Below the pieces are notes generated by a model. It worked only from the letters and a program-made list of their open reading frames with translations, was not told the origin of the DNA and made no database searches. A DNA stretch of 64,000 bases from Alphaproteobacteria bacterium (GTDB taxonomy: Bacteria; Pseudomonadota; Alphaproteobacteria; Sphingomonadales; Sphingomonadaceae): positions 25,093-89,092 of the forward strand of contig JAFANP010000048.1 of NCBI GenBank assembly GCA_019232625.1, read 5' to 3'. Positions 53,286 to 62,474 of the stretch are shown here, one piece after another (positions within the stretch are counted from its first letter, which is position 1; each line of letters starts with the position of its first letter). A program made the position numbers and the translations under genes.

Positions 53286-54442
53286 GCGTGCCGCGAGGCG
53301 GCGCCGGCGAAGGCGGCGGCGATCGCCTCGCGCAGCGGCTTGGGCCGGTAGTCGGAATCGTAGGGCGTGCCGCGCTTGATCGAACGGTCCGGCCGCGGGT
53401 CGAAGCCGGTGAGCCAGCTGTAGCGGTCCGCCATGCCCCAGGCGAGGACGTCGCCGAGCTGCCGGTAGGACAGCATGACGTCGAGATAGGCGCGGGCATA
53501 ATCGGCGACCATGCGGTCGCGCGCCGCGATGTCGTCCGGCGCCTTCCTGTCGTTGACGTCGAACTCCGTCACGACGAGCTCGTAGCCCATCGCCACCACC
53601 TCATCGAGGAAGCGGCGCCAAGGCCCCTCCGACTCCCGGACGACGTCCGCCACCGGCAGGTCCTTGAGCAGGCGGATGTGCGACTGGATGCCGAGCGCGT
53701 CGACCGGGGTGCCGCGCTTGCGGAAGCCTTCGAGCAGCTTCAGCACGCCGGCGATATGCGTCTCGTCCTCGGTGCCGCGCTCCCAGCTCATATAATCGTT
53801 GTAGACGAGCTGGGCGTGCGGCGCCTCGGCGCGGGCGGTGTGGAACATGAGGTCGAGCAGCGCCTCGCCGCCCATCGCCCGGGTCATCACCGTGTCGCGG
53901 ATCCGGCCCGTCTCCGGCTGCACCGCCTCGTTCACCACGTCGTAGGAGCGGATCCGCTTGCCGTAGCGGCGGCAGACGGTGGTGACGTGCTGGGTGAGAA
54001 GCCCCGCCGCGACGACGGCCGGGCGCGGCCCGAAATCCTGGCGCACCAGCCACGCCGGATACCATTTTTCCGGCAGCCAGAAGAGCGTGTGGCCGCGCAG
54101 CCTCATGCGCTGGGCCTCGGCATAAGCGACGATGCGGTCGAGCGCGGCGAAGTCGAACGCCGTCATCGACGGGCGCGTCCACTGCCACTTGAGCTCGTTC
54201 TCGGGCACGATCAGGCCGCACTCCGCCTCGACGACGGCGCGGTAGCGCGGGTCGGCGAACGCGCCTTCGACATGTCCGGCCCGCCCCATGCCGAGCGCGG
54301 TACCGAAGCGGCGGCCGCTGCGCCGCGCCAGCGCGTCGAGCGAAGCCCCTCCTGCGCCCGCCATGCCGGGATGCGGGCCGGCGCAGGCGCCGAGCGCCAG
54401 CAGGCCGGCCAAAGCGAGGCTCTCCCTCCGCGTCATCTCCAT
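53282..54442 (-). CDS. GH10 endo-1,4-beta-xylanase, lipoprotein
   Basis: A 386-residue GH10 xylanase. The acid/base is E172 in DVVNEAV and the nucleophile is E293 in VVTEFDVND; ENELKWQWTRP, GHTLFW and GIQSHI are GH10 hallmarks. The N-terminus has a twin-arginine-like TRRESLAL followed by the lipobox LGAC (C20), indicating a membrane-anchored lipoprotein. I chose ATG 54442 with AGGAGAGAGG upstream; the longer frame from 54502 has no recognisable signal. First gene of a coupled operon (GH10-GH9-galM-AKR-ROK kinase), with an operator-like site 46 bases upstream. Confidence 0.93.
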   Translation of the reverse strand: MEMTRRESLALAGLLALGACAGPHPGMAGAGGASLDALARRSGRRFGTALGMGRAGHVEGAFADPRYRAVVEAECGLIVPENELKWQWTRPSMTAFDFAALDRIVAYAEAQRMRLRGHTLFWLPEKWYPAWLVRQDFGPRPAVVAAGLLTQHVTTVCRRYGKRIRSYDVVNEAVQPETGRIRDTVMTRAMGGEALLDLMFHTARAEAPHAQLVYNDYMSWERGTEDETHIAGVLKLLEGFRKRGTPVDALGIQSHIRLLKDLPVADVVRESEGPWRRFLDEVVAMGYELVVTEFDVNDRKAPDDIAARDRMVADYARAYLDVMLSYRQLGDVLAWGMADRYSWLTGFDPRPDRSIKRGTPYDSDYRPKPLREAIAAAFAGAASRHA

Positions 54443-54487
54443 GGGCTTGCCTCTCTCCTGCGAACGCGGTCGTGTCGCCGCATATCC

Positions 54488-54501
54488 TGATAGCGCTAAC
54501 A
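54488..54501. promoter_or_regulatory. Xyl-box-like operator TGATAGCGCTAACA
   Basis: A 14-bp LacI-type palindrome one base different from the TGGTAGCGCTAACA xyl-box described for the Xanthomonas xylan regulon, and from the related Caulobacter XylR site. It is 46 bases upstream of the GH10 start. Confidence 0.72.
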
Positions 54502-54598
54502 CTGCTCTACCGGGGACGCCTCGGTCAATCTCCCCGCTGGCCCCGGTGCGGCGGCGAGCCGATCCGCTGGAGCGGTCGGCGACGAGGTTTCCCCACCT

Positions 54599-54682
54599 CC
54601 GTTCGGGCCGAGCCTGTCGAAGCCCCTCCGTCTCCTTTGCGAAAGGGGAAGGAAAGCCCTTCGACAGGCTCAGGGCGAACGG
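54599..54682. repeat. Inverted intergenic repeat (GTTCGGGCTGAGCCTGTCGAA family)
   Basis: Arms 54599-54625 and 54656-54682 are near-perfect complements with a ~30-base spacer containing CTTTGCGAAAGG. Same family as 28531-28618. It lies between the cupin gene end and the xylanase promoter, and may terminate the receptor-cupin transcript. Confidence 0.78.
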
Positions 54683-54715
54683 TGTGCGGGCGATTCAATC
54701 CAATCCTTCATCGCT

Positions 54716-55735
54716 CTAGCGCCGGCCGAGCATTGTCAGCAGGAAGGCGCGGATCCGCTCGTGGAGCTGCGGCGTCGGCGCGCCGAGGATGCCGCGACGG
54801 TCGCCGGGGAGATGCGCGGCCGGATCGCCGTCGCGGCGGAAGACGAAATGGTCGTACATCGCCCGCCACGCCGCCCGCCGCGCTTCGCTCTGGCCGGCGA
54901 AGGCGTAGATGCCGTGGACCATCGCCTCGAACGGCGAGCCGGCGCCGGGCGGCGCATCGTCCCACCAGTAATTGACCAGCACGTTGAGCGGCCCCGCCGC
55001 CTCCACCCCGTGCCACCAGGGCGAGGGGATGTAGAGCGCGTCGCCCGGCTCGAGCGCCGCCGTCTCCCCCGCGGCCAGCGCCTCGCGGTAGCGCGGATGG
55101 CGATCGAGGTCCGGCGTCCGCACGTCGACCATGCTGGCCGGCTGCCCGGCCATCGTATGGTCGAGCGGACCGACATAGAGGTTCGCGGCCTGCTCCGGCG
55201 GGAAGAGCAGGAAGCGGCGCCGGCCTGCGACGACGCAGGCGATGTTGTCGGAAAGGTCGAAATGCGGCGCGACGAGGGTGGCGTTGCCGATCCAGATGCG
55301 CGGAACGACGTCGCGGCCGCCGAGCAGGGCGAGGGCGTTCTCCCGCTCGAAGCCGGGCAGGCAATCGGGGATCGGTGCCGAGCCGACGTAGATGGCCGGC
55401 GCGGATGCGCCCGGCGCCTGGCCGGCAAGGTGGGCGGCGATGTCCCGCACCCTCCCCTTCCGCCGCTCGAAGTTGAAGCCCGACAGATCGTCGCTGTAGA
55501 AGAAGCGCCCGCCCGCTTCGGGCGGCGCGATGAAGCCTTCCACCGGCGCGCCCCGGTCGAAGGCGGCGAGATAGTCCGCCATCGCTCGCGGCGACGCCGC
55601 GCCGCGCGCCACCGCCGGCCATTCGCCGACGAGCCCGCGCAGCACCGCCGGCCGGCCCAGAGGGACGATCTCGTCGCGAAAGCGCGCCGCATCCACGCCG
55701 CGCCACTCCGCCACCTCTCGTTCCGGCAGGATCAT
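54716..55735 (-). CDS. Cupin-8/JmjC-like protein
   Basis: A 339-residue Fe(II)/2-oxoglutarate-oxygenase-like protein of the cupin_8 family. The metal triad is H158-x-D160 (PHFDLSDN) and H242 (SPWWHGVE); GRRRFLLFPPEQ and EPGDALYIPSPWWH are family hallmarks. No signal peptide. It is 106 bases downstream of the TonB receptor gene on the same strand. In Caulobacter and Xanthomonas similar cupin proteins are clustered with TonB receptors and tryptophan-halogenase genes; the substrate is not known. Confidence 0.86.
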   Translation of the reverse strand: MILPEREVAEWRGVDAARFRDEIVPLGRPAVLRGLVGEWPAVARGAASPRAMADYLAAFDRGAPVEGFIAPPEAGGRFFYSDDLSGFNFERRKGRVRDIAAHLAGQAPGASAPAIYVGSAPIPDCLPGFERENALALLGGRDVVPRIWIGNATLVAPHFDLSDNIACVVAGRRRFLLFPPEQAANLYVGPLDHTMAGQPASMVDVRTPDLDRHPRYREALAAGETAALEPGDALYIPSPWWHGVEAAGPLNVLVNYWWDDAPPGAGSPFEAMVHGIYAFAGQSEARRAAWRAMYDHFVFRRDGDPAAHLPGDRRGILGAPTPQLHERIRAFLLTMLGRR

Positions 55736-55841
55736 CCGCCGAGCCGTCGCAGCCCGGACGTCAAAAGGAAAGGCCCGTCCCGGAAAAGAAAGGGCCCCCG
55801 CGATTTCCCGCAGGGGCCCATCCCGGTCACTCTGGAACGAA

Positions 55842-58800
55842 CTAGAAGGTGCCGCGCACCATGAAGGAGAAGCGGCGGTCGTTCATGAAGTAGGACCTCG
55901 GGCCGATCAGGCCCGATTGGGTGAATTGCTGGCTCGTCTTGGTGATCTCGTTCAGGATGTTCACCGCCTGCACGCCGACCTTGATCTGCTTGGTGACGGA
56001 GAAGAAGGCCGAGGCGTCGAGCTGCCCGGTCGCGTCGTTGAAGATCGGATAATAAGGATAGATCACGTCCGCCGCGGTGAGCAGGAAGCGCGAGCGCCAG
56101 TTGTACGACGCCCTGAGCGAGATCGGGCCCTTCTCGTAGAAGCCGGTGATGTTGAAATTGTGCTTCGACAATTGCTCCAGCGGCAGGTTGCCGAGCGACG
56201 CTTGCGACGTATTGGCCGGCGCGCCGCCGTTCAGGAACGAATTGGGCAGGCCCTTGCTGACGATGTGGCTGTAATTGGCGTTGACGCCCAGGCCGCTGAG
56301 GAAGCCCGGCAGGAAGTCGAACGTCTGCTGGTAGGCGATCTCGAAGCCCTTGACCGTGCCGCTTCCGTTGAAATTGTCCGGGCCGCGCACCGCGACGAGC
56401 TGGGTCACGCCGTTGTTGGTGACCGGCCGCTGCGTCACGTTCTGATAGAAGAAATTGTGTATCTTCTTGTAGAACGCGTCGAAGGTAAGCGAGCCGACAC
56501 GGGCGAAATACCATTCGAGGCTGACGTCGAACTGGTCCGACAAGGCGGGCTTGAGGAACGGATTGCCCGCCGTCGCCGAAAGCCGGAAGCCGTTGGTCGT
56601 GTCCGTGCCGATGTCGATGAAATTCCTGACGTCCGCCTGCGAGGGCCGGGCGAGCGCCCTCGATCCGGCGAAGCGCAGGATGAGGTCGCGCGTCAGGCCG
56701 AACTTGATGTTCAGGCTTGGCAGGAAATAATCATATTTGTTGACCGCCGTGTTCGGCGCGTTGGCGCCGGTGGCGAACTGCCGGACCTGGTTGTAGGCGG
56801 CCTCGCCGATCGTGCAGATCCCGCCCGGCGTGGAGGGCGGAGTCCCCGGCGGCGCGCCGGGCGGCGGCGGCTGCACGGCGCAGCGCACCGAGAAGGGCTG
56901 CGTGACGCCGATCGTGGTCTGGTTGGGGATGGTGAACGCGCCGACCGATTCCAGCCGGGTGTTGACGTAGCGGACGCCGATATTGCCGTCGACCCGGATG
57001 CCGCCGAACAGCGGCTCGTCCTGGCCGAAGCTCAGCATCAGATAGGCGTTCTTGTTCGTCTCCGAGACATGCTGGATCTCGGACGGCAGGAACGGCGTCC
57101 CCGCGACGACGCCGGGGCGCTCGCCCGCCGGCACCCAGCGGTTCGCCGCGGTGGCGCCGTTGGTCGTGTGCCAGATGTCGTTGATGCTCTTGAAGTATTG
57201 CGACGCCGCATTGTAGCCCTGGATCAGGCTCAGGTCGTAATAATAGGCGTCGGGCGGTCCGGGGGTCTTGCCACGGAAGAAGTTGTCGAATGAATAGAGG
57301 CTCGAATTCGCCGGCGACTGAGCGAAGCTCACCGGCGTTCCGGACCACACCTCGCTGATCGCGCCCCAATTGTAGGTGGTGTAGCGCACCGTCTGGTCGC
57401 GGTCCGCATAGCGGGCGCCGAACTTAACGCGCTTCAGGAACGGCACGTCGTCCATGAAGTCGTAGACGACGTCGCCCTTGAAAGCCCATTCCTGGCCTTC
57501 GCTATGCTCGATATGGTCCATCGCCGCGCGCCAGAACTGGACGTTGCGGTCGGCGAAATATTGCTGGTCGTTCTCGCCGACGATGCGCGGGTTGGGAGTC
57601 GCCCAGCTCGCCGCCAGGGTCAGCGGCTTGTGGTTGATCAGCTGCGGGATGTTGCCCGAAATGTCGAGCTCCTGGTCGGCGAAGGTCGATCCGAACACGC
57701 TCATGTCGAGCGTGTCGTGCCGCGCCTTGGTATAGTCGCCGTCGAGGTTGATCGCCCAGCGATCGGACGGGCGGAACTTGAAGTTCAGCCCATAGTCGCT
57801 GACGATGTTGCGGTCGTCCACCTCGCGCCGCGACAGCGACTGCTGGATGCCGCCGGTGGGCACGTTCGTCGCCGGATCGCCGCTCGAGGCGGTGCGCCAG
57901 CCGGTGCCCGGGAGGGTGATGAAGCCGCTCTCGAAGACGCCGTTCTCGTCATATTGATAATTCTGGAAGCCGCCCACAGGGCATTCCGGACGCGTCGTTC
58001 CGCCCGCGCCGTTGCCGTTCTGCTGGCAGCCCCTGGGATAGGTGTTGTAGAGCGACAAATCGGGCGCGCTCTCGAACGTGTGCTCGCCCCACCGGTTGGT
58101 CGAATCGGTGCGCAGGAACTGCGCGGTCAGCTCCGAGCGGCGATCGAGGCTCTCCCACTGGGCGGCGACCGCGAAGCCCTTGCGCGAGCGGTCGTAATCC
58201 TGGCTTCGGAACTGGCCGCCCACGGGAGCATAAGCGAGCGGCAGGGGGTCGGCGAAGCCGTCGTGATCGGCGTCCGCGCTGCCCGGCAGGCCGTGGCGGT
58301 TGATCACGTTGCCGTTGATGTCGAGATCGGTGCCGCTTTCCGCGCGGGTCTGGAAGTTGGTGACCTGGATTCCGTCCGAGCGGCTCTTCAGGCGCGAATA
58401 GGAGATGTCGCCGAGCAGGCCGATCGTGCCGATCCCGGTTTCCCAGGTGTTGCTGACCAGCAGCGAGCCCGTCGGCGTATAGTGCTTGGCCATGTCGCCG
58501 TAATTGAGCTCGGCGTCGAAGCCCAGGTGGAAGCCCTTATTGTCGAGCGGCTTGCGGGTGTTGAGGTTGACCGTGCCGGAGAGGCCGCCCTCGATCATCT
58601 CGGCGGTGGCGTTCTTGTACACCTCGACCGAGCCGAGCAGCTCGGACGGCACGTCGGAGAAGTTGATCGCCTGGCCGTAGACGCCGGCCGAGAAGGTGTC
58701 GCGGCCGTTGAACTCGGAGCGCACGAAGCTGAGGCCGCGGACAACGACGCCGGAGCCCTCGACGGAGAAATGGTCCGGGTCGTTGGAGCCGGCGAAGCGG

Positions 58801-59207
58801 TTCATCGCGACGCCGGGCACGCGCTGCAGCGCCTCGGTGACCGAGCGGTCGGGGAGCGCGCCGATGTCCTGGGCGGTGATGGCGTCGACCACCGTGTCGG
58901 CGTTGCGCTTGATGTTCTGCGAATTGGCGAGGCTCTGGCGGAAGCCGGTGACGACGATCGCGTCGCCGCCTTCGTCCGCGGCCGGCTCGGTGGCGTCGGC
59001 GACCCGGGTTTGGGCGCCCTCCTCGCTGGAGTTCGCCGTGTTGCCCGCCGTGCCCGGTCCGGCCGGCGTGGTCGTGCCGGTGGGCTGGGCCAAAGCGGGC
59101 GCAGCCGCGACGAACGCGCACAGCGCGACGACCGATGCGCCGCATTTCAGCAGCGATCCCAGGTCGCCCTCGCGCATGCCGACAGCCTTCTTGGCCGAAA
59201 GAGCCAT
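55842..59207 (-). CDS. TonB-dependent outer-membrane receptor (likely xylo-oligosaccharide)
   Basis: A 1121-residue outer-membrane receptor. Signal peptide about 1-40 (ALCAFVAAAPALAQ), TonB-box-like GDAIVVTGFR at 81-90, a plug with DIGALPDRSVTEALQRVPG, VVVRGLSF and LSGTVNLNTRKP, and a barrel ending with terminal Phe (FMVRGTF). GGGGAGG lies seven bases before the ATG. An exact 14-bp xyl-box is 20 bases upstream, and the xylanase operon follows beyond the cupin gene, so xylan-derived oligosaccharides are the likely cargo. The long Pro/Ala/Thr linker (41-78) before the TonB box is noticeable. Confidence 0.92.
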   Translation of the reverse strand: MALSAKKAVGMREGDLGSLLKCGASVVALCAFVAAAPALAQPTGTTTPAGPGTAGNTANSSEEGAQTRVADATEPAADEGGDAIVVTGFRQSLANSQNIKRNADTVVDAITAQDIGALPDRSVTEALQRVPGVAMNRFAGSNDPDHFSVEGSGVVVRGLSFVRSEFNGRDTFSAGVYGQAINFSDVPSELLGSVEVYKNATAEMIEGGLSGTVNLNTRKPLDNKGFHLGFDAELNYGDMAKHYTPTGSLLVSNTWETGIGTIGLLGDISYSRLKSRSDGIQVTNFQTRAESGTDLDINGNVINRHGLPGSADADHDGFADPLPLAYAPVGGQFRSQDYDRSRKGFAVAAQWESLDRRSELTAQFLRTDSTNRWGEHTFESAPDLSLYNTYPRGCQQNGNGAGGTTRPECPVGGFQNYQYDENGVFESGFITLPGTGWRTASSGDPATNVPTGGIQQSLSRREVDDRNIVSDYGLNFKFRPSDRWAINLDGDYTKARHDTLDMSVFGSTFADQELDISGNIPQLINHKPLTLAASWATPNPRIVGENDQQYFADRNVQFWRAAMDHIEHSEGQEWAFKGDVVYDFMDDVPFLKRVKFGARYADRDQTVRYTTYNWGAISEVWSGTPVSFAQSPANSSLYSFDNFFRGKTPGPPDAYYYDLSLIQGYNAASQYFKSINDIWHTTNGATAANRWVPAGERPGVVAGTPFLPSEIQHVSETNKNAYLMLSFGQDEPLFGGIRVDGNIGVRYVNTRLESVGAFTIPNQTTIGVTQPFSVRCAVQPPPPGAPPGTPPSTPGGICTIGEAAYNQVRQFATGANAPNTAVNKYDYFLPSLNIKFGLTRDLILRFAGSRALARPSQADVRNFIDIGTDTTNGFRLSATAGNPFLKPALSDQFDVSLEWYFARVGSLTFDAFYKKIHNFFYQNVTQRPVTNNGVTQLVAVRGPDNFNGSGTVKGFEIAYQQTFDFLPGFLSGLGVNANYSHIVSKGLPNSFLNGGAPANTSQASLGNLPLEQLSKHNFNITGFYEKGPISLRASYNWRSRFLLTAADVIYPYYPIFNDATGQLDASAFFSVTKQIKVGVQAVNILNEITKTSQQFTQSGLIGPRSYFMNDRRFSFMVRGTF

Positions 59208-59226
59208 TCAAAACCTCCCCAACCTA

Positions 59227-59240
59227 TGGTAGCGCTAACA
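59227..59240. promoter_or_regulatory. Xyl-box operator TGGTAGCGCTAACA
   Basis: An exact match to the 14-bp xyl-box known from Xanthomonas campestris, 20 bases upstream of the receptor start and about 240 bases before the divergent halogenase-like gene. A LacI-family repressor is expected to bind it; no dedicated xylR gene is within reach. Confidence 0.78.
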
Positions 59241-59481
59241 CAAGGCCGCGCCACTCTTCTCGTGATTGGAGGGGATAACACCGGATCGGAGGCTTCGGCA
59301 AGAGCGCTCCTCATCGCCCGGCGGCGGAAGTTTCGAATCTGTGACGGCTTTGCAACAGGATAGCTAAGATATTGAGACAAAGCGGGTTTCCCGTACGTCC
59401 CCCTGATGACGGCCAGCGCCTCGGCGGTTCGATTGACCCGCTGCGGAACGCGGCTCTAGAACATGCCGCGACAGGAACGAC

Positions 59482-60996
59482 ATGTCGGACGAAGCGAGAG
59501 TGAACGTTATCATCGTCGGCGGCGGCACCGCCGGCTGGATGACGGCGGCCGCGCTCGCCAGGCTTCTGCCTCGGCGCTGCGCCGTCCACCTCGTCGAATC
59601 GGAAGCGATCGGCATCGTCGGCGTCGGCGAGGCCACCCTCCCCCATTTGCGCGCGTTCAACGAGCGGCTGGGCATAGACGAGGCGGAGTTCATGGCCGCC
59701 ACCCGCGCCACCTTCAAGCTCGGCATCGAGTTCCGGAACTGGGGCCGCGTCGGCGACAGCTACATCCATCCGTTCGGCACCTTCGGTCGCGGCCAGGGGG
59801 AAGTGGACTTCCACCATTATTGGGTCCGAATGCGGCAGGAGGGCCATGCGGTCGCGGACCTCCAGGCCTATTCGATGGGCGTCGCCTTGGCCCGTCTCGA
59901 CCGCTTCCAGCCGCCCGACGGCGATCCCCGCTCGATCGCGTCCACCTACGGCTATGCCTATCAGTTCGACGCCACCCTCTTCGCCCCCTATCTACGCCGC
60001 CTGGCCGAGGGCTGGGGAGCGAGGCGCACCGAAGGCCGCATCGTCGAGGTGGAGCGCGACGGCGCGAGCGGCGACATCCGCGCGGTGGTGCTGGAGAGCG
60101 GCGAGCGGATCGAGGGCGACCTGTTCGTCGACTGCTCGGGCTTCGTCTCGCTGCTGCTCGGCCGCACGCTCGGCGAGCCGTTCGAGGATTGGTCGCACTG
60201 GCTGCCCTGCGACCGCGCCGTCGCCATGCCCTGCCGCACGGAGACTCCGCTCAGCCCCTACACCAGCGCCATTGCGATGGACGCCGGCTGGCGCTGGCGC
60301 ATCCCGCTCCAGCACCGCACCGGCAACGGCTATGTCTATGCGAGCCGCTTCATCTCCGACGAGGAGGCGCGCGCCGCGCTCGTCGCCGCGGTCGAGGGCG
60401 AGCCGCTGGCCGAGCCGCGCCTGCTCCGCTTCACCGCCGGCCGGCGGAGGCGGAGCTGGGTCGGCAATTGCATCGCCGTCGGCCTCGCCAGCGGCTTCCT
60501 CGAGCCGCTCGAATCGACCAGCATCTATCTCGTCCAGGCGGCGATCACCGGCCTCGTCGAGCTGTTCCCGGAGCGCCGGATCTCCGCGGTCGAGCGGGAC
60601 GAGTTCAACCGGCTGATCGACCTCGAATATGGCCGCATCCGCGACTTCCTGATCCTCCATTATCATGCGACGTCGAGGGACGACTCGCCGTTTTGGGACT
60701 ATGTCCGCACCATGGCGGTGCCGGAGACGCTGAGCGAGAAGATCGAGCTGTTCCGCCGCCGCGGCCGGGTCGTCAAATATCGCGAAGGCGTGTTCCTCGA
60801 TGCCAGCTGGATCGCCGTCTATGTCGGCCAGGGCATCCTTCCCCGGGGCTTCGACCCGCGCGCGGCGACGCCGCCGTCCGAGGCGGTGCTCCGCGGCATG
60901 GCGGCGCTCGGCGAGGAGATCGCCGCCAGCGCCCGCGCGATGCCCGGCCATGCCGCCCATGTCGCCGGCTATTGCCCGATGGCGCCCGCGGCATGA
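59482..60996 (+). CDS. Tryptophan-halogenase-like flavoprotein
   Basis: A 504-residue FAD-dependent halogenase-family protein with all key motifs: GGGTAGWM (13-20), GVGEATLP (47-54), K79 in TFKLGIEF (same number as PrnA K79), AGWRWRIP (268-275), and E344 in EPLEST (341-346). It is divergent from the xylan TonB receptor, with 274 bases between them, and is first of three coupled paralogs. No flavin reductase gene is nearby. The ATG at 59482 is preceded by CAGGAACG. Confidence 0.9.
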   Translation: MSDEARVNVIIVGGGTAGWMTAAALARLLPRRCAVHLVESEAIGIVGVGEATLPHLRAFNERLGIDEAEFMAATRATFKLGIEFRNWGRVGDSYIHPFGTFGRGQGEVDFHHYWVRMRQEGHAVADLQAYSMGVALARLDRFQPPDGDPRSIASTYGYAYQFDATLFAPYLRRLAEGWGARRTEGRIVEVERDGASGDIRAVVLESGERIEGDLFVDCSGFVSLLLGRTLGEPFEDWSHWLPCDRAVAMPCRTETPLSPYTSAIAMDAGWRWRIPLQHRTGNGYVYASRFISDEEARAALVAAVEGEPLAEPRLLRFTAGRRRRSWVGNCIAVGLASGFLEPLESTSIYLVQAAITGLVELFPERRISAVERDEFNRLIDLEYGRIRDFLILHYHATSRDDSPFWDYVRTMAVPETLSEKIELFRRRGRVVKYREGVFLDASWIAVYVGQGILPRGFDPRAATPPSEAVLRGMAALGEEIAASARAMPGHAAHVAGYCPMAPAA

Positions 60997-62474
60997 ACGC
61001 GCGCCCGATCGAGCGGGTGGTGATCGCCGGCGGGGGGATCGTCGCCTGGTCGGCGGCGGCGGCGCTGAAGCGCAAGCTGCCGCGGCTGGCGGTCACCGTC
61101 CTCGCCTCCGAGCCTCCCGCCGACGCGCTCGCCGAGCGGATCCCCGCCACGCTTCCCTCGATCCTCGGCTTCCACGCCGACCTCGGCCTGCGCGACGAGG
61201 ATACGATCGTGCGCGCCCGCAGCGCCCTCCGGCTCGGCACGGAATTCGTCGCGTGGAACCACGGGCTTGCGCCTTATGTGCACGCCTACGCGCCGCACGG
61301 GCGGCCGCTGGGGACCACCTCCTTCCACCTCCACTGGGTGCGCCTCGCCCGCGACGGTGCGCCGCCGCCCTTCGACGCCTTCAGCCCCGCCGCCGCCCTC
61401 GCCCGCGCCGGCCGCCTCGCCCCGCCCGGCGCCGAGCCCGAGGGGCTGGAGCACGGCCTCGTCCTCGACCTTCCCCTTCATTCCGCAATGATGCGCGCTT
61501 ACGCCCTGCACCTGGGCGCAACCGCGCGCGAGACCGGCCTCGCCGACGTCCGCCTGCGCGCCGACGGGTTCGTCGGCTCGCTCCGCCTCGACGACGGCAG
61601 CGAGTTGGGCGGAGACCTCTTCGTCGACGCCACCGGCCCAGCGGCCCTCTTGCGGTCGCGCCTCGATCCCGCCTTCGAGGATTGGAGCCCGTGGCTGCCC
61701 TGCGACCGGGTCCTGCTCGGCGAATCGCCCGCCCAGCCCGAGCCGCCTCTGCTGGACCGCGCCGAGGCCCTTCCGGCGGGATGGCGGTGGCGATCGGGCG
61801 GGGTCGAACGCACCGCCCACGGCCTCGCTTACGCCTCCGGCGCGCTCTCCGACGAGGCGGCCGCCCGCCTCCTCGCCGAAGGCGGCGCCCGCGCGGCCGG
61901 CGCGCCGGTCGCCCTGCGCCAGGGCCGGCGCCCGCGGCCCTGGCTGCGCAATTGCGTGGCGATCGGCGACGCCGCCGTCGCGGTCGAGCCGCTGGAGTGG
62001 ACCGGCCTGCACCTCGCCCACAGCGCGATCGACCGCCTCGTCGCGATGATGCCGGACCGCGACTGCGCCGCCGTCGAGCTTGCCGAATATAATCGCCAGT
62101 CGGAAGCCGAGGCGAACCGCGTGCGGGATTTCCTCGCCCTCCACTATCTCGCCTCGGCGCGTCCGGAGCCCTTCTGGCGCGACGCCGCCGCGGCGCGGCC
62201 GCCGGCCTCGCTCGCCCACACCCTGTCGCTGTTCCGGGAGCGCGGCCGCCTGCCCTTCCACGAGGAGGAGACCTTCTCGCGCGACAGCTGGCTTGCGGTG
62301 CTGCTCGGCCAGGGCGTAATCCCCCGCCGGGTGGATCCGCTCGCCTTGTCCGTCCCACGCGAGGAAGCCGTCCGGCGGATCGAAGATCTCGGCGCGTCGC
62401 TCGCGGCGGCGGGTCCCGGGCTCGCCACGCACGGCGAATATCTCACCCATCTGACGAGGCAGGTCCGGCGATGA
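60993..62474 (+). CDS. Degenerate tryptophan-halogenase-like protein
   Basis: A 493-residue paralog of the flanking genes in which the diagnostic motifs have changed: GGGTAGWM reads GGGIVAWS (13-20), the GxGEATIP block is replaced by ERIPATLPS, the lysine of TFKLGIEF is R80 in ALRLGTEF, WRWRIP reads WRWRSGG, and EPLEST reads EPLEWT with W336 in place of the chloride-site Ser. Overall length, colinearity and the conserved EDWSPWLPCDR and NCVAIGDAA segments show that it is a full-length, maintained gene, not a pseudogene. Its ATG overlaps the previous stop and its TGA the next ATG. It may have a non-catalytic or different role, for example as partner of the intact neighbours. Confidence 0.85.
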   Translation: MNARPIERVVIAGGGIVAWSAAAALKRKLPRLAVTVLASEPPADALAERIPATLPSILGFHADLGLRDEDTIVRARSALRLGTEFVAWNHGLAPYVHAYAPHGRPLGTTSFHLHWVRLARDGAPPPFDAFSPAAALARAGRLAPPGAEPEGLEHGLVLDLPLHSAMMRAYALHLGATARETGLADVRLRADGFVGSLRLDDGSELGGDLFVDATGPAALLRSRLDPAFEDWSPWLPCDRVLLGESPAQPEPPLLDRAEALPAGWRWRSGGVERTAHGLAYASGALSDEAAARLLAEGGARAAGAPVALRQGRRPRPWLRNCVAIGDAAVAVEPLEWTGLHLAHSAIDRLVAMMPDRDCAAVELAEYNRQSEAEANRVRDFLALHYLASARPEPFWRDAAAARPPASLAHTLSLFRERGRLPFHEEETFSRDSWLAVLLGQGVIPRRVDPLALSVPREEAVRRIEDLGASLAAAGPGLATHGEYLTHLTRQVRR

